Positions 28,877 through 37,718 of a stretch of DNA of 64,000 nucleotides are shown here, piece after piece (position 1 is the first letter of the stretch; each line of letters starts with the position of its first letter). This DNA comes from Methylobacterium sp. J-070 (GTDB lineage: Bacteria; Pseudomonadota; Alphaproteobacteria; Rhizobiales; Beijerinckiaceae). The stretch is taken from NCBI RefSeq assembly GCF_022829385.1, contig NZ_JAKSXX010000101.1, positions 62,001-126,000 of the forward strand, written 5' to 3'. The notes below the pieces were generated by a model. That model made no database searches. It worked only from the letters and a program-made list of their open reading frames with translations, and had not been told where the DNA came from. The translations under genes were made by a program, and so were the position numbers.

Positions 28877-29017
28877 GACCCGTTCTCTAGCCGATCTGCG
28901 CGAGGATGTGCGCGGGTCTTCGCGCGGGCGCACCCATCATGCCTCCCCGATCCGGGCCCGCTATCCCGCGCCGCGAAAACCCGCCAGAAGGTGCCGTTTG
29001 GCGCGGGACGAGGCGGG

Positions 29018-30307
29018 ATGGCAACGGACGAGAAGGCCGACATCGTGGTGGTCGGCGGCGGGATGGTCGGGCTTGCCTGCGCCATCGCGCTCAAGGATCG
29101 CGGGCTCGACGTCGTCCTGTGCGATCCCGGCGAAGCGCGGGCCCGGACCTCCTACGGCAATGCCGGCGTGATCAGCCGCGGCTCGATCCTGCCGATGTCG
29201 AGCCCGGCCCTGTGGGGCAAGCTCCCCGCCTACCTGCGCAACGCCGATTGCGGTCTGCGCCTGTGCTATGCGCACCTGCCGCGGATCCTCCCCTACACCG
29301 CGCATTTCCTGGCGAGCGCCCGCGCGTCGCGCTGGCGCCGGGCGGCCGACGCCCTGCTGCCGCTGACCAGCGCCGCCTATCCGGCCCATGAGCGCCTCGC
29401 CGCCCGGGCGGGCACCGGCGATCGGCTGCAGCGGACCGGGTGGCTCAAGGCCTACCGGACCGAGGCCGCATTCGCGGCCGCCGCCCTCGAACGCGAGATC
29501 CTCGCCGGCCACGGCGTGACCTTCGAGATCCTCGACACGGCCGGACTGCGCGACCTCGAACCCGCGCTGGTCCGGCCCTACGCCCGGGCGATGCTGCTCA
29601 CCGAGACCGGATCTTTGCGTGAGCCGGGCCGGCTGGTGGAAGCCTGCGAGACGCTGTTCGCCGGTCTCGGCGGCCGCCGGCTGCGCGGCAGCGTCGCGCG
29701 GATGGTGCCGGAGGCAGCCGGATGGCGGGTCGACCACGAGGCCGGCGCGGTCCGGACCCGGCAGGTCGTGCTGGCGGCCGGCGCCGCCTCAGGGGCGATC
29801 GCCCGGACGCTGGGCTACCGGTTCGCGGTGGCGGCCGAGCGCGGCTACCACCGCCACTACGCGCTGCACCCGGACAGCCCGCCGCTGACCCGGCCGGTGC
29901 TCGACACCGGGGCCGGGTCCATCCTGTCGCCGATGGGCGAGAACCGGGTGCGGGTGCTGTCCGGCGTGGAGCTCAACGCCCGCGACGCGGCCCCGGATCA
30001 CACGCAGATCGAGGCGGCGGCGCGGGAGGCTCAGGGCACGCTGCGCCTCGGGGGACCGCTCGACAACGAGCCGTGGCTCGGATCCCGGCCGTCCACGCCG
30101 GACGGGATGCCGGTGATCGGGCGGGCACCCCGGCACCCGGGCCTGATCTTCGCCTTCGGCCACGGCCATATCGGATTGTCCACCGGCCCGATCACCGGCG
30201 AGATCGTGGCCGACCTCGCAACGGGCCGGGCGCCGTCCGTGCCGGTCGCCGCCTTCGCGCCGGAGCGCCTGCTCGGCTGGCCGCGCCGCCTCGCGCGGGC
30301 CGGATGA
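29018..30307 (+). CDS. FAD-dependent oxidoreductase (D-amino-acid dehydrogenase-like)
   Basis: A 429-residue DadA/DAO-family flavoprotein. The dinucleotide-binding GGGMVG is at 13-18, and the conserved N-G-V-S-R-type segment (SYGNAGVISRGSI) and C-terminal FAFGHGHIGLSTGP FAD-binding segment are present. The family oxidises D-amino or N-methyl amino acids, passing electrons to the chain. The substrate is not determined. It is divergent from gltX over 141 bases. Confidence 0.8.
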   Translation: MATDEKADIVVVGGGMVGLACAIALKDRGLDVVLCDPGEARARTSYGNAGVISRGSILPMSSPALWGKLPAYLRNADCGLRLCYAHLPRILPYTAHFLASARASRWRRAADALLPLTSAAYPAHERLAARAGTGDRLQRTGWLKAYRTEAAFAAAALEREILAGHGVTFEILDTAGLRDLEPALVRPYARAMLLTETGSLREPGRLVEACETLFAGLGGRRLRGSVARMVPEAAGWRVDHEAGAVRTRQVVLAAGAASGAIARTLGYRFAVAAERGYHRHYALHPDSPPLTRPVLDTGAGSILSPMGENRVRVLSGVELNARDAAPDHTQIEAAAREAQGTLRLGGPLDNEPWLGSRPSTPDGMPVIGRAPRHPGLIFAFGHGHIGLSTGPITGEIVADLATGRAPSVPVAAFAPERLLGWPRRLARAG

Positions 30308-30358
30308 CGGGACCGGAACGACGCAAGACATCTCGGGGACGCTGCGCCGCCCCGAACC

Positions 30359-30844
30359 TCAGCGCCAGTCGTACGGGTTGAACGCCTCGAGCGCAGCCTC
30401 GACCTTGCGGAGGAAGACGGGCTGGCGCTGGAGGTCGGCCTCCCGGGCGAGCGCCCGGAGGAAGGCCTGCGGTCCGTGTTCGAGGTCGCGGGTCAGGCCG
30501 TCGTAGCGGTCGGCGGGCTCGACATGGGCCGGATTGACCGCGACGCGATAATCGAGGCCGCAGGTCGGCGGATCGATCCCCAGGCGGTAGCAGATCCGCA
30601 CCCGGGCGAAGGGCGCAGCCGGGCGGTAATCGACCTTGTAGCCGCCGAGCCGGAAGGCGCCCCCCGTCGCGCGCTCGGCATACGCCAGGGTCCGGGCGAT
30701 CGTGGTGAAACCGGTCGTGCGCCGGTCCCGCACGAGGTCGATCGCCGTGCGCTCCGTCGGCACGACCGTCTGTGCGGCCGCCGCCGAAGAGACCAGCGCG
30801 GCCAACAGCAGGGCGATCGGCGCAGCGGGGATCGCGGGCGTCAT
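30359..30844 (-). CDS. Small secreted protein, translationally coupled to a collagen-like lipoprotein
   Basis: A 161-residue protein with a signal peptide (about 1-24, ending AAAAQ). The mature part has two cysteines (RICYRLG, PTCGLDY), likely a disulfide, and a helical C-terminus. I do not recognise the family. Its ATG overlaps the preceding gene's stop (ATGA at 30841-30844), which suggests co-translation and a joint function. Confidence 0.6.
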   Translation of the reverse strand: MTPAIPAAPIALLLAALVSSAAAAQTVVPTERTAIDLVRDRRTTGFTTIARTLAYAERATGGAFRLGGYKVDYRPAAPFARVRICYRLGIDPPTCGLDYRVAVNPAHVEPADRYDGLTRDLEHGPQAFLRALAREADLQRQPVFLRKVEAALEAFNPYDWR

Positions 30845-31248
30845 GGCTTCCTCATGCAGACGGCCACCGGTTGGGCGTCGTGTGCGGTCTTGGCATTCAT
30901 GTCGAGGCAGCCGACCGTGGCGACACCGTCCGTGACGGTGACGGAGGGCAGGACCGCCATGCCCCGACAATAGGCGCCGATCAGTTCCTCGTCCCGGTGG
31001 CAGGCCACGTCGAGCCGGATCTGCGTGTTCATGGCCGGTCCGGGAGCCCCGGGTGGACCGGCCGGACCGCGCTCGCCCGCGGGCCCGCGGTCCCCGGTGG
31101 CGCCGTTCAGGCCCGCCGGACCCTGCGGCCCGGCGGGTCCCTGATCTCCCTTCGGTCCGGGCGGCCCGGACGGGCCCGGCTTCGGGGCGTCGCAGCCGCC
31201 GAGCGCGAGCGCCGCGGCCGCGACGAGCGCCGTCAGGGTGGATCTCAT
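30841..31248 (-). CDS. Collagen-like lipoprotein
   Basis: A 135-residue protein with a lipoprotein signal (lipobox L16-G-G-C19); the residue after Cys19 is Asp, which in enterobacteria favours inner-membrane retention. From G25 it has 16 uninterrupted collagen-type G-x-y triplets ([12 protein letters not shown]...), then a ~60-residue C-terminal domain with three Cys (about 78, 90, 108). Gly-x-y tracts form triple helices, so it is probably trimeric. The function is unknown. It overlaps the next gene by 4 bases. Confidence 0.7.
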   Translation of the reverse strand: MRSTLTALVAAAALALGGCDAPKPGPSGPPGPKGDQGPAGPQGPAGLNGATGDRGPAGERGPAGPPGAPGPAMNTQIRLDVACHRDEELIGAYCRGMAVLPSVTVTDGVATVGCLDMNAKTAHDAQPVAVCMRKP

Positions 31249-31454
31249 ACGGGTCTCCGGCCGAGCCTGGTCACGACGAGGTGGCGCGGGGAGCCGACGC
31301 GTCAAGCCGCGTCCACCGGACGCGGCGCTCAGGAACCGGGCGCGTCAACACCGAAATGCCCGAACGCGTCACAGCGAGCGTTTATATTAAGACTTTTGCA
31401 AAGGCTCAGCGCCACATCTGCTTGGATGCTTATTTTCGGCAGCCGCCAAATCGC

Positions 31455-32087
31455 ATGAATGGCCGAGCAGACATCCACCGACTGAAGGGAATTACGTTCG
31501 GTAGCCTGCTGTCCGGCCTGCGGAGGAATTCCGAAGGCGCGGCCGCGGTGGAGTTCGCCCTCGTGGCCCTCCCGTTCCTCGCACTGTGCGGCGCGGTGTT
31601 CCAGATCGCCTTCCAGATCTGGGCCACCCAGAACTTCGATCGCGCGCTCCAGAACGCCGTCCGCACGATCTTCACCGGGCAGTTCCAGCAGGCCAATGCG
31701 GGCCAGACCGATCCCGCAACACTGCTCGCGGCCCTGAAGACGGTGATGTGCGGCCCGGCCAGCGCCACCATCGCCAACGTGTTCAACTGTCAGAGCGTCA
31801 AGATCGACGTGGCGACGTCGAGCACCTTCTCGAGCGCCACGCCGACGACGCCCATCAACGCCGCCACGGGGACGTGGAACACCAGTTTCGGCACCAACTA
31901 CGCCTGCGCCAAGCCGGGCACGATCGTGGTCGTCACCGCCGCCGTGCAGTTCCCGACCTTCTTCAACCTTATGAGCTTGAGCACGAAGAAGTTCACCAGC
32001 GGGCCGGGGGTCGGATCGAGCCTCCTCACCTCGACGGCGGTGTTCCGCACCGAGCCTTACCAGATCGTCGGAGCGAGCCCGTGCTGA
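31455..32087 (+). CDS. TadE-family pseudopilin-like protein
   Basis: A 210-residue protein with a short cytoplasmic N-terminus, a hydrophobic segment (EGAAAVEFALVALPFLALCG) and a long Ser/Thr-rich extracytoplasmic part. The A-(V/I)-E-F pattern is the TadE signature. The start at 31455 gives the normal length. It begins a three-gene group with overlapping starts (GTG of the next gene at 32081), all probably co-transcribed. Confidence 0.8.
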   Translation: MNGRADIHRLKGITFGSLLSGLRRNSEGAAAVEFALVALPFLALCGAVFQIAFQIWATQNFDRALQNAVRTIFTGQFQQANAGQTDPATLLAALKTVMCGPASATIANVFNCQSVKIDVATSSTFSSATPTTPINAATGTWNTSFGTNYACAKPGTIVVVTAAVQFPTFFNLMSLSTKKFTSGPGVGSSLLTSTAVFRTEPYQIVGASPC

Positions 32088-32728
32088 GGCGCCTCGCCCG
32101 CAGGTCGAGGGGGTTTCGCGGCGACCGCCGGGGCACCGCCATCGTCGAATTCGCCATCATCCTGCCGGTCCTCCTGGCGATCTGGGCGGGCATGACCGAG
32201 TTGGCGCACGCCATCGACGAGTGGCGCAAGCTCACCCTGCTCACCCGCACGGTGGCCGACCTGACCGCCCAGGGCGACGCGCAGAACCCGATCAGCACGA
32301 CAGTGATGAACGACATCATCGCGTCGGCCACGCTGGTGATGCGCCCGTTCGACACCTCGAAGGTGAAGGTCGTCGTGAGCGCCATCGGCGTGAGCCTGAA
32401 CGGCACCGTTGCGACTGCGACGGTCTGTTCCAGCACCGCCAACGCCAACGCCACGGCCCGGGTCACGGGCGCGGCCAACGACCTCACCGTGCCGGCCGGC
32501 TACCGGACCGCCGGGATGCGCTACGTCCTGGCCGAGGTGAGCGTCAGCTACACGCCGATGATCGGCAGCGCGCTGGTGAAGCTCGCCAAGGGCGTCGCCA
32601 GCACCATCACGTTCGCCAGCAGCGTGCCGTGGCCGACCCGGGGCGGCAAGGCGTACGGAACGAACACCTACACCGAGGTGGTGGTGCCGATGAGCGGTGC
32701 GAAGGCGTGTGATGGCTCGACACCCTGA
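32081..32728 (+). CDS. TadE/TadF-family protein
   Basis: A 215-residue protein with the same TadE-type hydrophobic N-terminus (RRGTAIVEFAIILPVLL) and a Ser/Thr-rich body. The GTG start at 32081 overlaps the previous stop; no better ATG exists. It resembles TadF, a minor pseudopilin of Flp pili. The gene overlaps the following TadG gene by 17 bases. Confidence 0.75.
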   Translation: MLRRLARRSRGFRGDRRGTAIVEFAIILPVLLAIWAGMTELAHAIDEWRKLTLLTRTVADLTAQGDAQNPISTTVMNDIIASATLVMRPFDTSKVKVVVSAIGVSLNGTVATATVCSSTANANATARVTGAANDLTVPAGYRTAGMRYVLAEVSVSYTPMIGSALVKLAKGVASTITFASSVPWPTRGGKAYGTNTYTEVVVPMSGAKACDGSTP

Positions 32729-34427
32729 CCCCCCCGCCCGGCGCAGCCTGACGCGGGACCGCCGCGGCAACGTCGCGATCCTGTTCGCCTTCATCAGCAT
32801 GCCGATGCTGATGCTCTCCGGTGCCGCGGTCGATTACGGATTCGCGACCCGGCTCGAGACCAAGCTGCAGGCGGCGACCGACGCCACCGCGCTCCTCCTG
32901 TGCCAGACGCCGCTGACCACGACGACGCCCGATCTCAACACCCTCGCGCAGACGACGATGGTCGGCGCCATGGGGGCGACCGATCTGTCGGTGGACCCCT
33001 TGGTCATCACCAGCAACCCGCGCCAGATCACCCTGACCGCCCACAAGGTGTCGACGACCTTCTTCGGCAAGCTTACCGGGACCACGCGCATCAACCCCGG
33101 CGCGAAGTCGCAATGCGCCACGCCCCTGCCGAAGACCTTCGAGATCGCGCTCGTGCTCGACAACACCGGATCGATGGCCGAGTCGAGCGGCGGTCAGTCG
33201 AAGCTGCAGGCGGTCCAGACCGCGGCGACGAACTTCGTCAATTATGTCTACACCAACTCGGCCTTCTCGAGCGCGACCCGGGTCTCGATCGTGCCCTTCG
33301 CGGGCGCCGTGGCGGTGAACCCGGCGACCTATCGCTATGCCTCGTGGATCGACCAGAGCGGGCTGTCCAGCCTGCACTGGACCAACGTGACCTTCCCGAA
33401 CACCTCCAACTTCACGAGCCGGTTCGACATCTTCGCGAAGCTCCAGGGCGTCAACGCCAACTGGGGCTGGGGCGGCTGCCTCGAGTCGCTCCCCTACCCG
33501 CTGAACGTGCAGGACGGTGCGCCGACCTCCGGGAACAAGGATTCGTACTTCGTCCCGCTCTTCGCCCCCGACGAGCCCGGTGACGCCAGCTCGACCTATC
33601 GGAGTTTCAGCGACTCCAACGGCACGTCCTATTCGTACAACAGCTATATCGACGACGACACCAGCAGCTCAACGGGCAGCTGCCCGATCAAGACCTTGAC
33701 ATATAATCTGGCGCTGAAGCGGGACTGCAAATACGTGAGCCCGCGCAACGCCACGTCGAGCAGCTACATCGGGATCCCGAACGGCCCGAACTTCGGGTGC
33801 ACGACCCAGCCGCTGCTGCCCCTGACGAGCGATCAGAACGCCCTCAAGACGCTCATCGGCAACATGGCGCCGCTGGGCTCGACCAACATCCACGAGGGCT
33901 TCATGTGGGGTTGGCGGACGCTGTCCCCGAAGAGCGTGTTCTCGAGCACCTATTCGAGCCTGAACGCGCCCGCCGCCTACACGACGTCGTCCAGCACGAC
34001 GAATGCGACCACGATCAACAAGATCATCATCCTGATGACCGACGGCACGAACAGCTGGACGGCCAACCCGAACGCGCCTACCGGGTCCCTCTACTTCGCC
34101 GCCGGCTATTTCCAGAACGCCAACGGCACGAGCGCCAATGCGCGGATGCCCTCGACGAACCAGAACGTCTCCGACTCCCCGAGCGCCCGGAGCGCGCTCG
34201 ACGCGCTCACCGCGCAGGCCTGCACCAACGCCAAGGCCGTCAACATCTCGATCTACACGATCGGGTTCAGCATCCCCTCAGACCCGATCGATTCGGCGGG
34301 CCAGTCGCTCCTCATGAACTGCGCCTCGTCACCGGGCCAGTTTTTCCTCGCCAATACCGCCGACGACCTGATCGGAGCGTTCCAGAAGATCCAGGCGAGC
34401 ATCGGCGCGCTGCGGCTGACGCAGTAG
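32712..34427 (+). CDS. TadG-like vWA-domain protein
   Basis: A 571-residue protein with a TadG N-terminal membrane segment (GNVAILFAFISMPMLML) and a von Willebrand A domain. The MIDAS motif is DNTGS at 150-154, in the LVLDNTGSM context, and the second metal region MTDGTNSW appears late (~440). A Ser/Thr/Gly-rich insertion separates the two. It completes an E-F-G group, but no TadA ATPase, TadB/C or secretin is present in the window. Confidence 0.82.
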   Translation: MARHPDPPARRSLTRDRRGNVAILFAFISMPMLMLSGAAVDYGFATRLETKLQAATDATALLLCQTPLTTTTPDLNTLAQTTMVGAMGATDLSVDPLVITSNPRQITLTAHKVSTTFFGKLTGTTRINPGAKSQCATPLPKTFEIALVLDNTGSMAESSGGQSKLQAVQTAATNFVNYVYTNSAFSSATRVSIVPFAGAVAVNPATYRYASWIDQSGLSSLHWTNVTFPNTSNFTSRFDIFAKLQGVNANWGWGGCLESLPYPLNVQDGAPTSGNKDSYFVPLFAPDEPGDASSTYRSFSDSNGTSYSYNSYIDDDTSSSTGSCPIKTLTYNLALKRDCKYVSPRNATSSSYIGIPNGPNFGCTTQPLLPLTSDQNALKTLIGNMAPLGSTNIHEGFMWGWRTLSPKSVFSSTYSSLNAPAAYTTSSSTTNATTINKIIILMTDGTNSWTANPNAPTGSLYFAAGYFQNANGTSANARMPSTNQNVSDSPSARSALDALTAQACTNAKAVNISIYTIGFSIPSDPIDSAGQSLLMNCASSPGQFFLANTADDLIGAFQKIQASIGALRLTQ

Positions 34428-34506
34428 GGGCCGGCGCGGCCGCGCTGCGGGGCAACGGCTGTCCGGACCTGCCCCCCGTCACTGACGGGCGCGGGCCGAA
34501 TCGGGC

Positions 34507-34926
34507 TCAATCGTCGCGATAGACCCGCTCGCGCCGCTCATGCCGCTCCTGTGCTTCAAGCGACAGGGTGGCGATCGGCCTCGCGTCGAGCCGGCGCAGG
34601 GAGATCGGCTCGCCGGTCTCCTCGCAGAAGCCGTAGGACCCGTCCTCGAGGCGGGACAGCGCCGCGTCGATCTTGCCGGTGAGCTTGCGCTGGCGGTCCC
34701 GCGCCCGCAGCTCGATCGCCCGGTCCGTCTCGGACGATGCCCGGTCGGCGAGGTCGGGGTGGTTCTCGTTCTCGCTCTGGAGCGCCACGAGGGTGTCCTG
34801 CGCCTCGCGCAGGATATCGTTCTTCCAGCTCAGCAGCTTGCGTCTGAAATATTCGCGCTGCCGGTCGTTCATGAAGGGCTCGTCGTCGGACGGGACGTAG
34901 CCGTCCTCCAGCGTCACCTTCGCCAT
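34507..34926 (-). CDS. dksA: DksA-family RNA-polymerase regulator with one Zn-site cysteine
   Basis: A 139-residue protein with a coiled-coil and the tip motif DLADRA (D58, D61), corresponding to the two acidic residues that reach the polymerase active site in E. coli DksA. The C-terminal zinc finger, normally four Cys, has only Cys101 (CEET); the others are replaced. Zinc-independent variants of this kind are known among proteobacteria. It is expected to work with ppGpp. Confidence 0.9.
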   Translation of the reverse strand: MAKVTLEDGYVPSDDEPFMNDRQREYFRRKLLSWKNDILREAQDTLVALQSENENHPDLADRASSETDRAIELRARDRQRKLTGKIDAALSRLEDGSYGFCEETGEPISLRRLDARPIATLSLEAQERHERRERVYRDD

Positions 34927-35099
34927 GCGTCACCCTCGCTGGATTCGAGCCGCCCACCATGGGAGGGCCGGTGCGCGGCGCTAACGTGAGCTGCCGTATA
35001 GTCGAGGTGTCCCAACGCTACAACGCGCACCGGCGCGGGGCCTGTAACAGGGCATCATTGCACGGCGCGATGCGGCAAACCGGCCACGGTACAGACCTT

Positions 35100-36116
35100 T
35101 TACTCTGTCATCCGTGTCCGCAATCGAACGATCGCAGCGGCGATTTCAATCGTGAGCGAACGGGCGAGTGGCAGCCGGTAGTGGGTCTGGTCGAAGAATT
35201 CTTCCGGATCCGACGCCTCGGGACGTCCGTCGCGCCAGTCGACCACCGTGCTCAGGGGATGCGCCGCCAGCACGGACCGGACCTGCGCCCGGCACGCCGT
35301 CTCGGCTGCCGCCCGGGGCGTACCGGGGGACGGCTCGCCGCGAGCGTAGACGGGCGGGAAGACCAGCACCACGGGCGTCCGGGCGGGAATGCGTCCCAGT
35401 TCGGCCCGCAGGCGGTCGGCGATGGGGAACGGGCCGCCGTGATGCGGCTCGGCCTCGGATCCGACCGGCTTGTCCAGCGCCGCCTTCTTGGCAGGGTCGA
35501 TGCCGAAGCCCTGGCCGAGGTAGTTGCGCTCGTAGTCCCACCAGCCATCCACGGCGGCGGTCTTGCGGTGCGGGTTCAGGAGCCAGCCGAGGCGGTTGAC
35601 CGTCTCCTGGGCGGCGGAGAACCGGATCAGGCCCCTCAGGTAGCCGGGCCAGTCGCCGATCAGCCAGTACGGGAAGCCGTGCTCGCTCGGGAAGGCCGGG
35701 TCGTCCGCGCACCAGAACGCGTCGGCCGAGAGCACGATCGCGTCGGGCCGGGCGTGGTGCTGCAGGAACCAGCCGAGCAGCGCGAACTGCTCCATCGGTC
35801 CCGTCGCCGGCACCGAGAGCTGAACGAAGGGGATGCCGGTGAGCCGGCTCAGCGCCGCCGGTTCGATGAGCTGAATATGCGAATTTCCGATCACCGCACC
35901 GGTATAGGCCGGGTCGCGCCCGCGCACGGCCGACGCGGTCCGCGGCCCCTGCGGCCGGACCGCGCCCCGCGACAGGAGGGTCGAGCGGCCGGTGTCGTAG
36001 GGGTCGACCGGGACCACCACGGCGAGGTAGCCCACGAACAGGCCCGCCACGGACAGCAGCAGGGTACGGGCGAAGCCGCGCCAGGTCCGATCCGTCTTGG
36101 GGCGGGCGGCGTCCAT
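35100..36116 (-). CDS. AlgI-partner acetyltransferase accessory protein (SGNH/AlgX-like)
   Basis: A 338-residue protein with an N-terminal membrane segment (about 15-35) and an extracytoplasmic SGNH-like domain. GNSHIQL after the segment resembles the GDSH/GxSx nucleophile loop and DQTHYRLP near the C-terminus resembles the DxxH motif. It starts 2 bases after the AlgI-like stop and so is its partner for O-acylation of an exopolysaccharide. The start at 36116 is ATG. Confidence 0.75.
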   Translation of the reverse strand: MDAARPKTDRTWRGFARTLLLSVAGLFVGYLAVVVPVDPYDTGRSTLLSRGAVRPQGPRTASAVRGRDPAYTGAVIGNSHIQLIEPAALSRLTGIPFVQLSVPATGPMEQFALLGWFLQHHARPDAIVLSADAFWCADDPAFPSEHGFPYWLIGDWPGYLRGLIRFSAAQETVNRLGWLLNPHRKTAAVDGWWDYERNYLGQGFGIDPAKKAALDKPVGSEAEPHHGGPFPIADRLRAELGRIPARTPVVLVFPPVYARGEPSPGTPRAAAETACRAQVRSVLAAHPLSTVVDWRDGRPEASDPEEFFDQTHYRLPLARSLTIEIAAAIVRLRTRMTE

Positions 36117-36118
36117 CC

Positions 36119-37492
36119 TCAGAACTGGAAGTAGATGAATTCGTAGTTCGCATCGTCGCCGATCTTCAGGAGGACGAGCACGAACAGGAATGCGAAGCCG
36201 AAGGCGAGGAGCCGCCGCGGCGGCAGACGGTGGACCGCCGTCCAGGCGGTGGGTCCGACCGCGGCGATCAGGGCGGCGACCGCGATGGTGCGCCACTTGA
36301 AGCCCGAGCCCCGGGGCGCGAGCCCGAACAGGCCCTTGAAGACCACCAGGGCCGCCTCGAAGCTCGACGCGCGGAACAGCACCCAGGTCAGCACCACGAA
36401 CAGGCTGGTGAGCAGCCAGCCCAGCGGCGCCGGGATCGTCACCCGGGCCCGGCGGGCCAGGACACCGGCCCCGAGCCCGAGCCCGTGCAGCCCGCCCCAG
36501 GCCAGGAAGGTCAGCCCGGCCCCGTGCCAGAGACCGCCGAGGGTCATGGTGGCGGCGAGCGCCCCGATCTGGCGCGGCAGGCCGTGCCGGTTCCCGCCCA
36601 TCGGGACGTAGAGGTAGTCGCGCAGGAACCGGGACAGGGTCATGTGCCAGCGGCGCCAGAAGTCGCGCAGCGAGGTGGCACGGTAGGGCACGTCGAAGTT
36701 CTGCGGCAGCACCAGACCGAACAGCAGCGCGATGCCCAGCGCCATGTCGGTGTAGCCGGAGAAGTCGAAATAGATCTGGAAGGTGAAGCCCAGCGTCGCC
36801 TGCCACGCCTCGGCGACGGTGACGGCTTTGCCGGCGGCGGCGGCCTGGAACACCGGGTTGACGTAATCGGCCAGGGGATCGCCGAGGAACACCTTCTTGG
36901 CGAGCCCCACCGTGAGCAGCATCAGCCCGCGGGCGAAGCGCTCGGCGGCGTCCGGCCGCGCGTAGGGCGGCGCGTCGAACTGGTGCATGATCTCGCTCCA
37001 GCGCACGAGCGGGCCGGCGAGAACCTGCGGGAAGAAGGCGATGTAGAGGGCGTATTTCACCAGTCCGAAGGCCGGCGCCCGGCCGGCCCGCAGGTCGGCC
37101 AGGTACATGATGTGGTGGAAGGTGAAGAACGAGATTCCGAGCGGCAGCGCGAGGCCGAGCCGCGGCGCCTCCAGACCCGGGATCAGGCTGGCGAGGCCGG
37201 CGAAGAAGTCGAGATACTTGAACACCCCGAGCAGGGCGAGGTTGCCGGCGATCGCGGCCGGGATCAGCCAGCGTCCGGGTCGCCGTCGGTAGGCCCGGGC
37301 GATGCCCCAGTTCGCCAGGATCGAGCCGGCGAGCAGCGGCACGAAGCGCACGTCCCACCAGCCGTAGAACACGACGGACAGGCCGACGAGGAGCGGCAGC
37401 CGCCATGCCGGCGCCGCGCGCGCCACCAGAGCGTGCAGGATCAGGGCGGCCGGCAGGAAGGCCAGGAGGAAGACGAAGGAGTTGAACAGCAT
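36119..37492 (-). CDS. MBOAT-family O-acyltransferase (AlgI-like)
   Basis: A 457-residue membrane protein with 10-12 hydrophobic segments. The signature PMGGNR (in YLYVPMGGNR) and the catalytic His in GGLWHGAG are present. AlgI/DltB proteins move acyl groups across the membrane for surface polysaccharides. It heads a two-gene unit with the next gene. The polymer modified is unknown; no alginate genes are seen. Confidence 0.9.
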   Translation of the reverse strand: MLFNSFVFLLAFLPAALILHALVARAAPAWRLPLLVGLSVVFYGWWDVRFVPLLAGSILANWGIARAYRRRPGRWLIPAAIAGNLALLGVFKYLDFFAGLASLIPGLEAPRLGLALPLGISFFTFHHIMYLADLRAGRAPAFGLVKYALYIAFFPQVLAGPLVRWSEIMHQFDAPPYARPDAAERFARGLMLLTVGLAKKVFLGDPLADYVNPVFQAAAAGKAVTVAEAWQATLGFTFQIYFDFSGYTDMALGIALLFGLVLPQNFDVPYRATSLRDFWRRWHMTLSRFLRDYLYVPMGGNRHGLPRQIGALAATMTLGGLWHGAGLTFLAWGGLHGLGLGAGVLARRARVTIPAPLGWLLTSLFVVLTWVLFRASSFEAALVVFKGLFGLAPRGSGFKWRTIAVAALIAAVGPTAWTAVHRLPPRRLLAFGFAFLFVLVLLKIGDDANYEFIYFQF

Positions 37493-37718
37493 CGGGCGGG
37501 GCGGCGGGGAGGAGCCCGGAAGGGCCGCCGGTGTCTCCGAGCGGGAGGGACCGCCTTGTCGGGGATCGGCGCGGACGCGTCAATCGGGGTCCGGTCCCCG
37601 GAACCGCGTCGTTCAAACGTTCGAACCTCGTCGCTGTCGGGAGGGTCGGTGGTGACCGTCACCGCACGGATCCTGAACCCTGGAACGGTGCAGGCCCGCC
37701 CCCGGGCGGCTGAACCGC

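Noticed and set aside
35100..37616. An apparent 838-codon single gene spanning the AlgI partner and AlgI region
   Set aside because: Its first ~500 codons are out of frame with the AlgI gene and are low-complexity. The true proteins are two adjacent genes with a 2-base gap.
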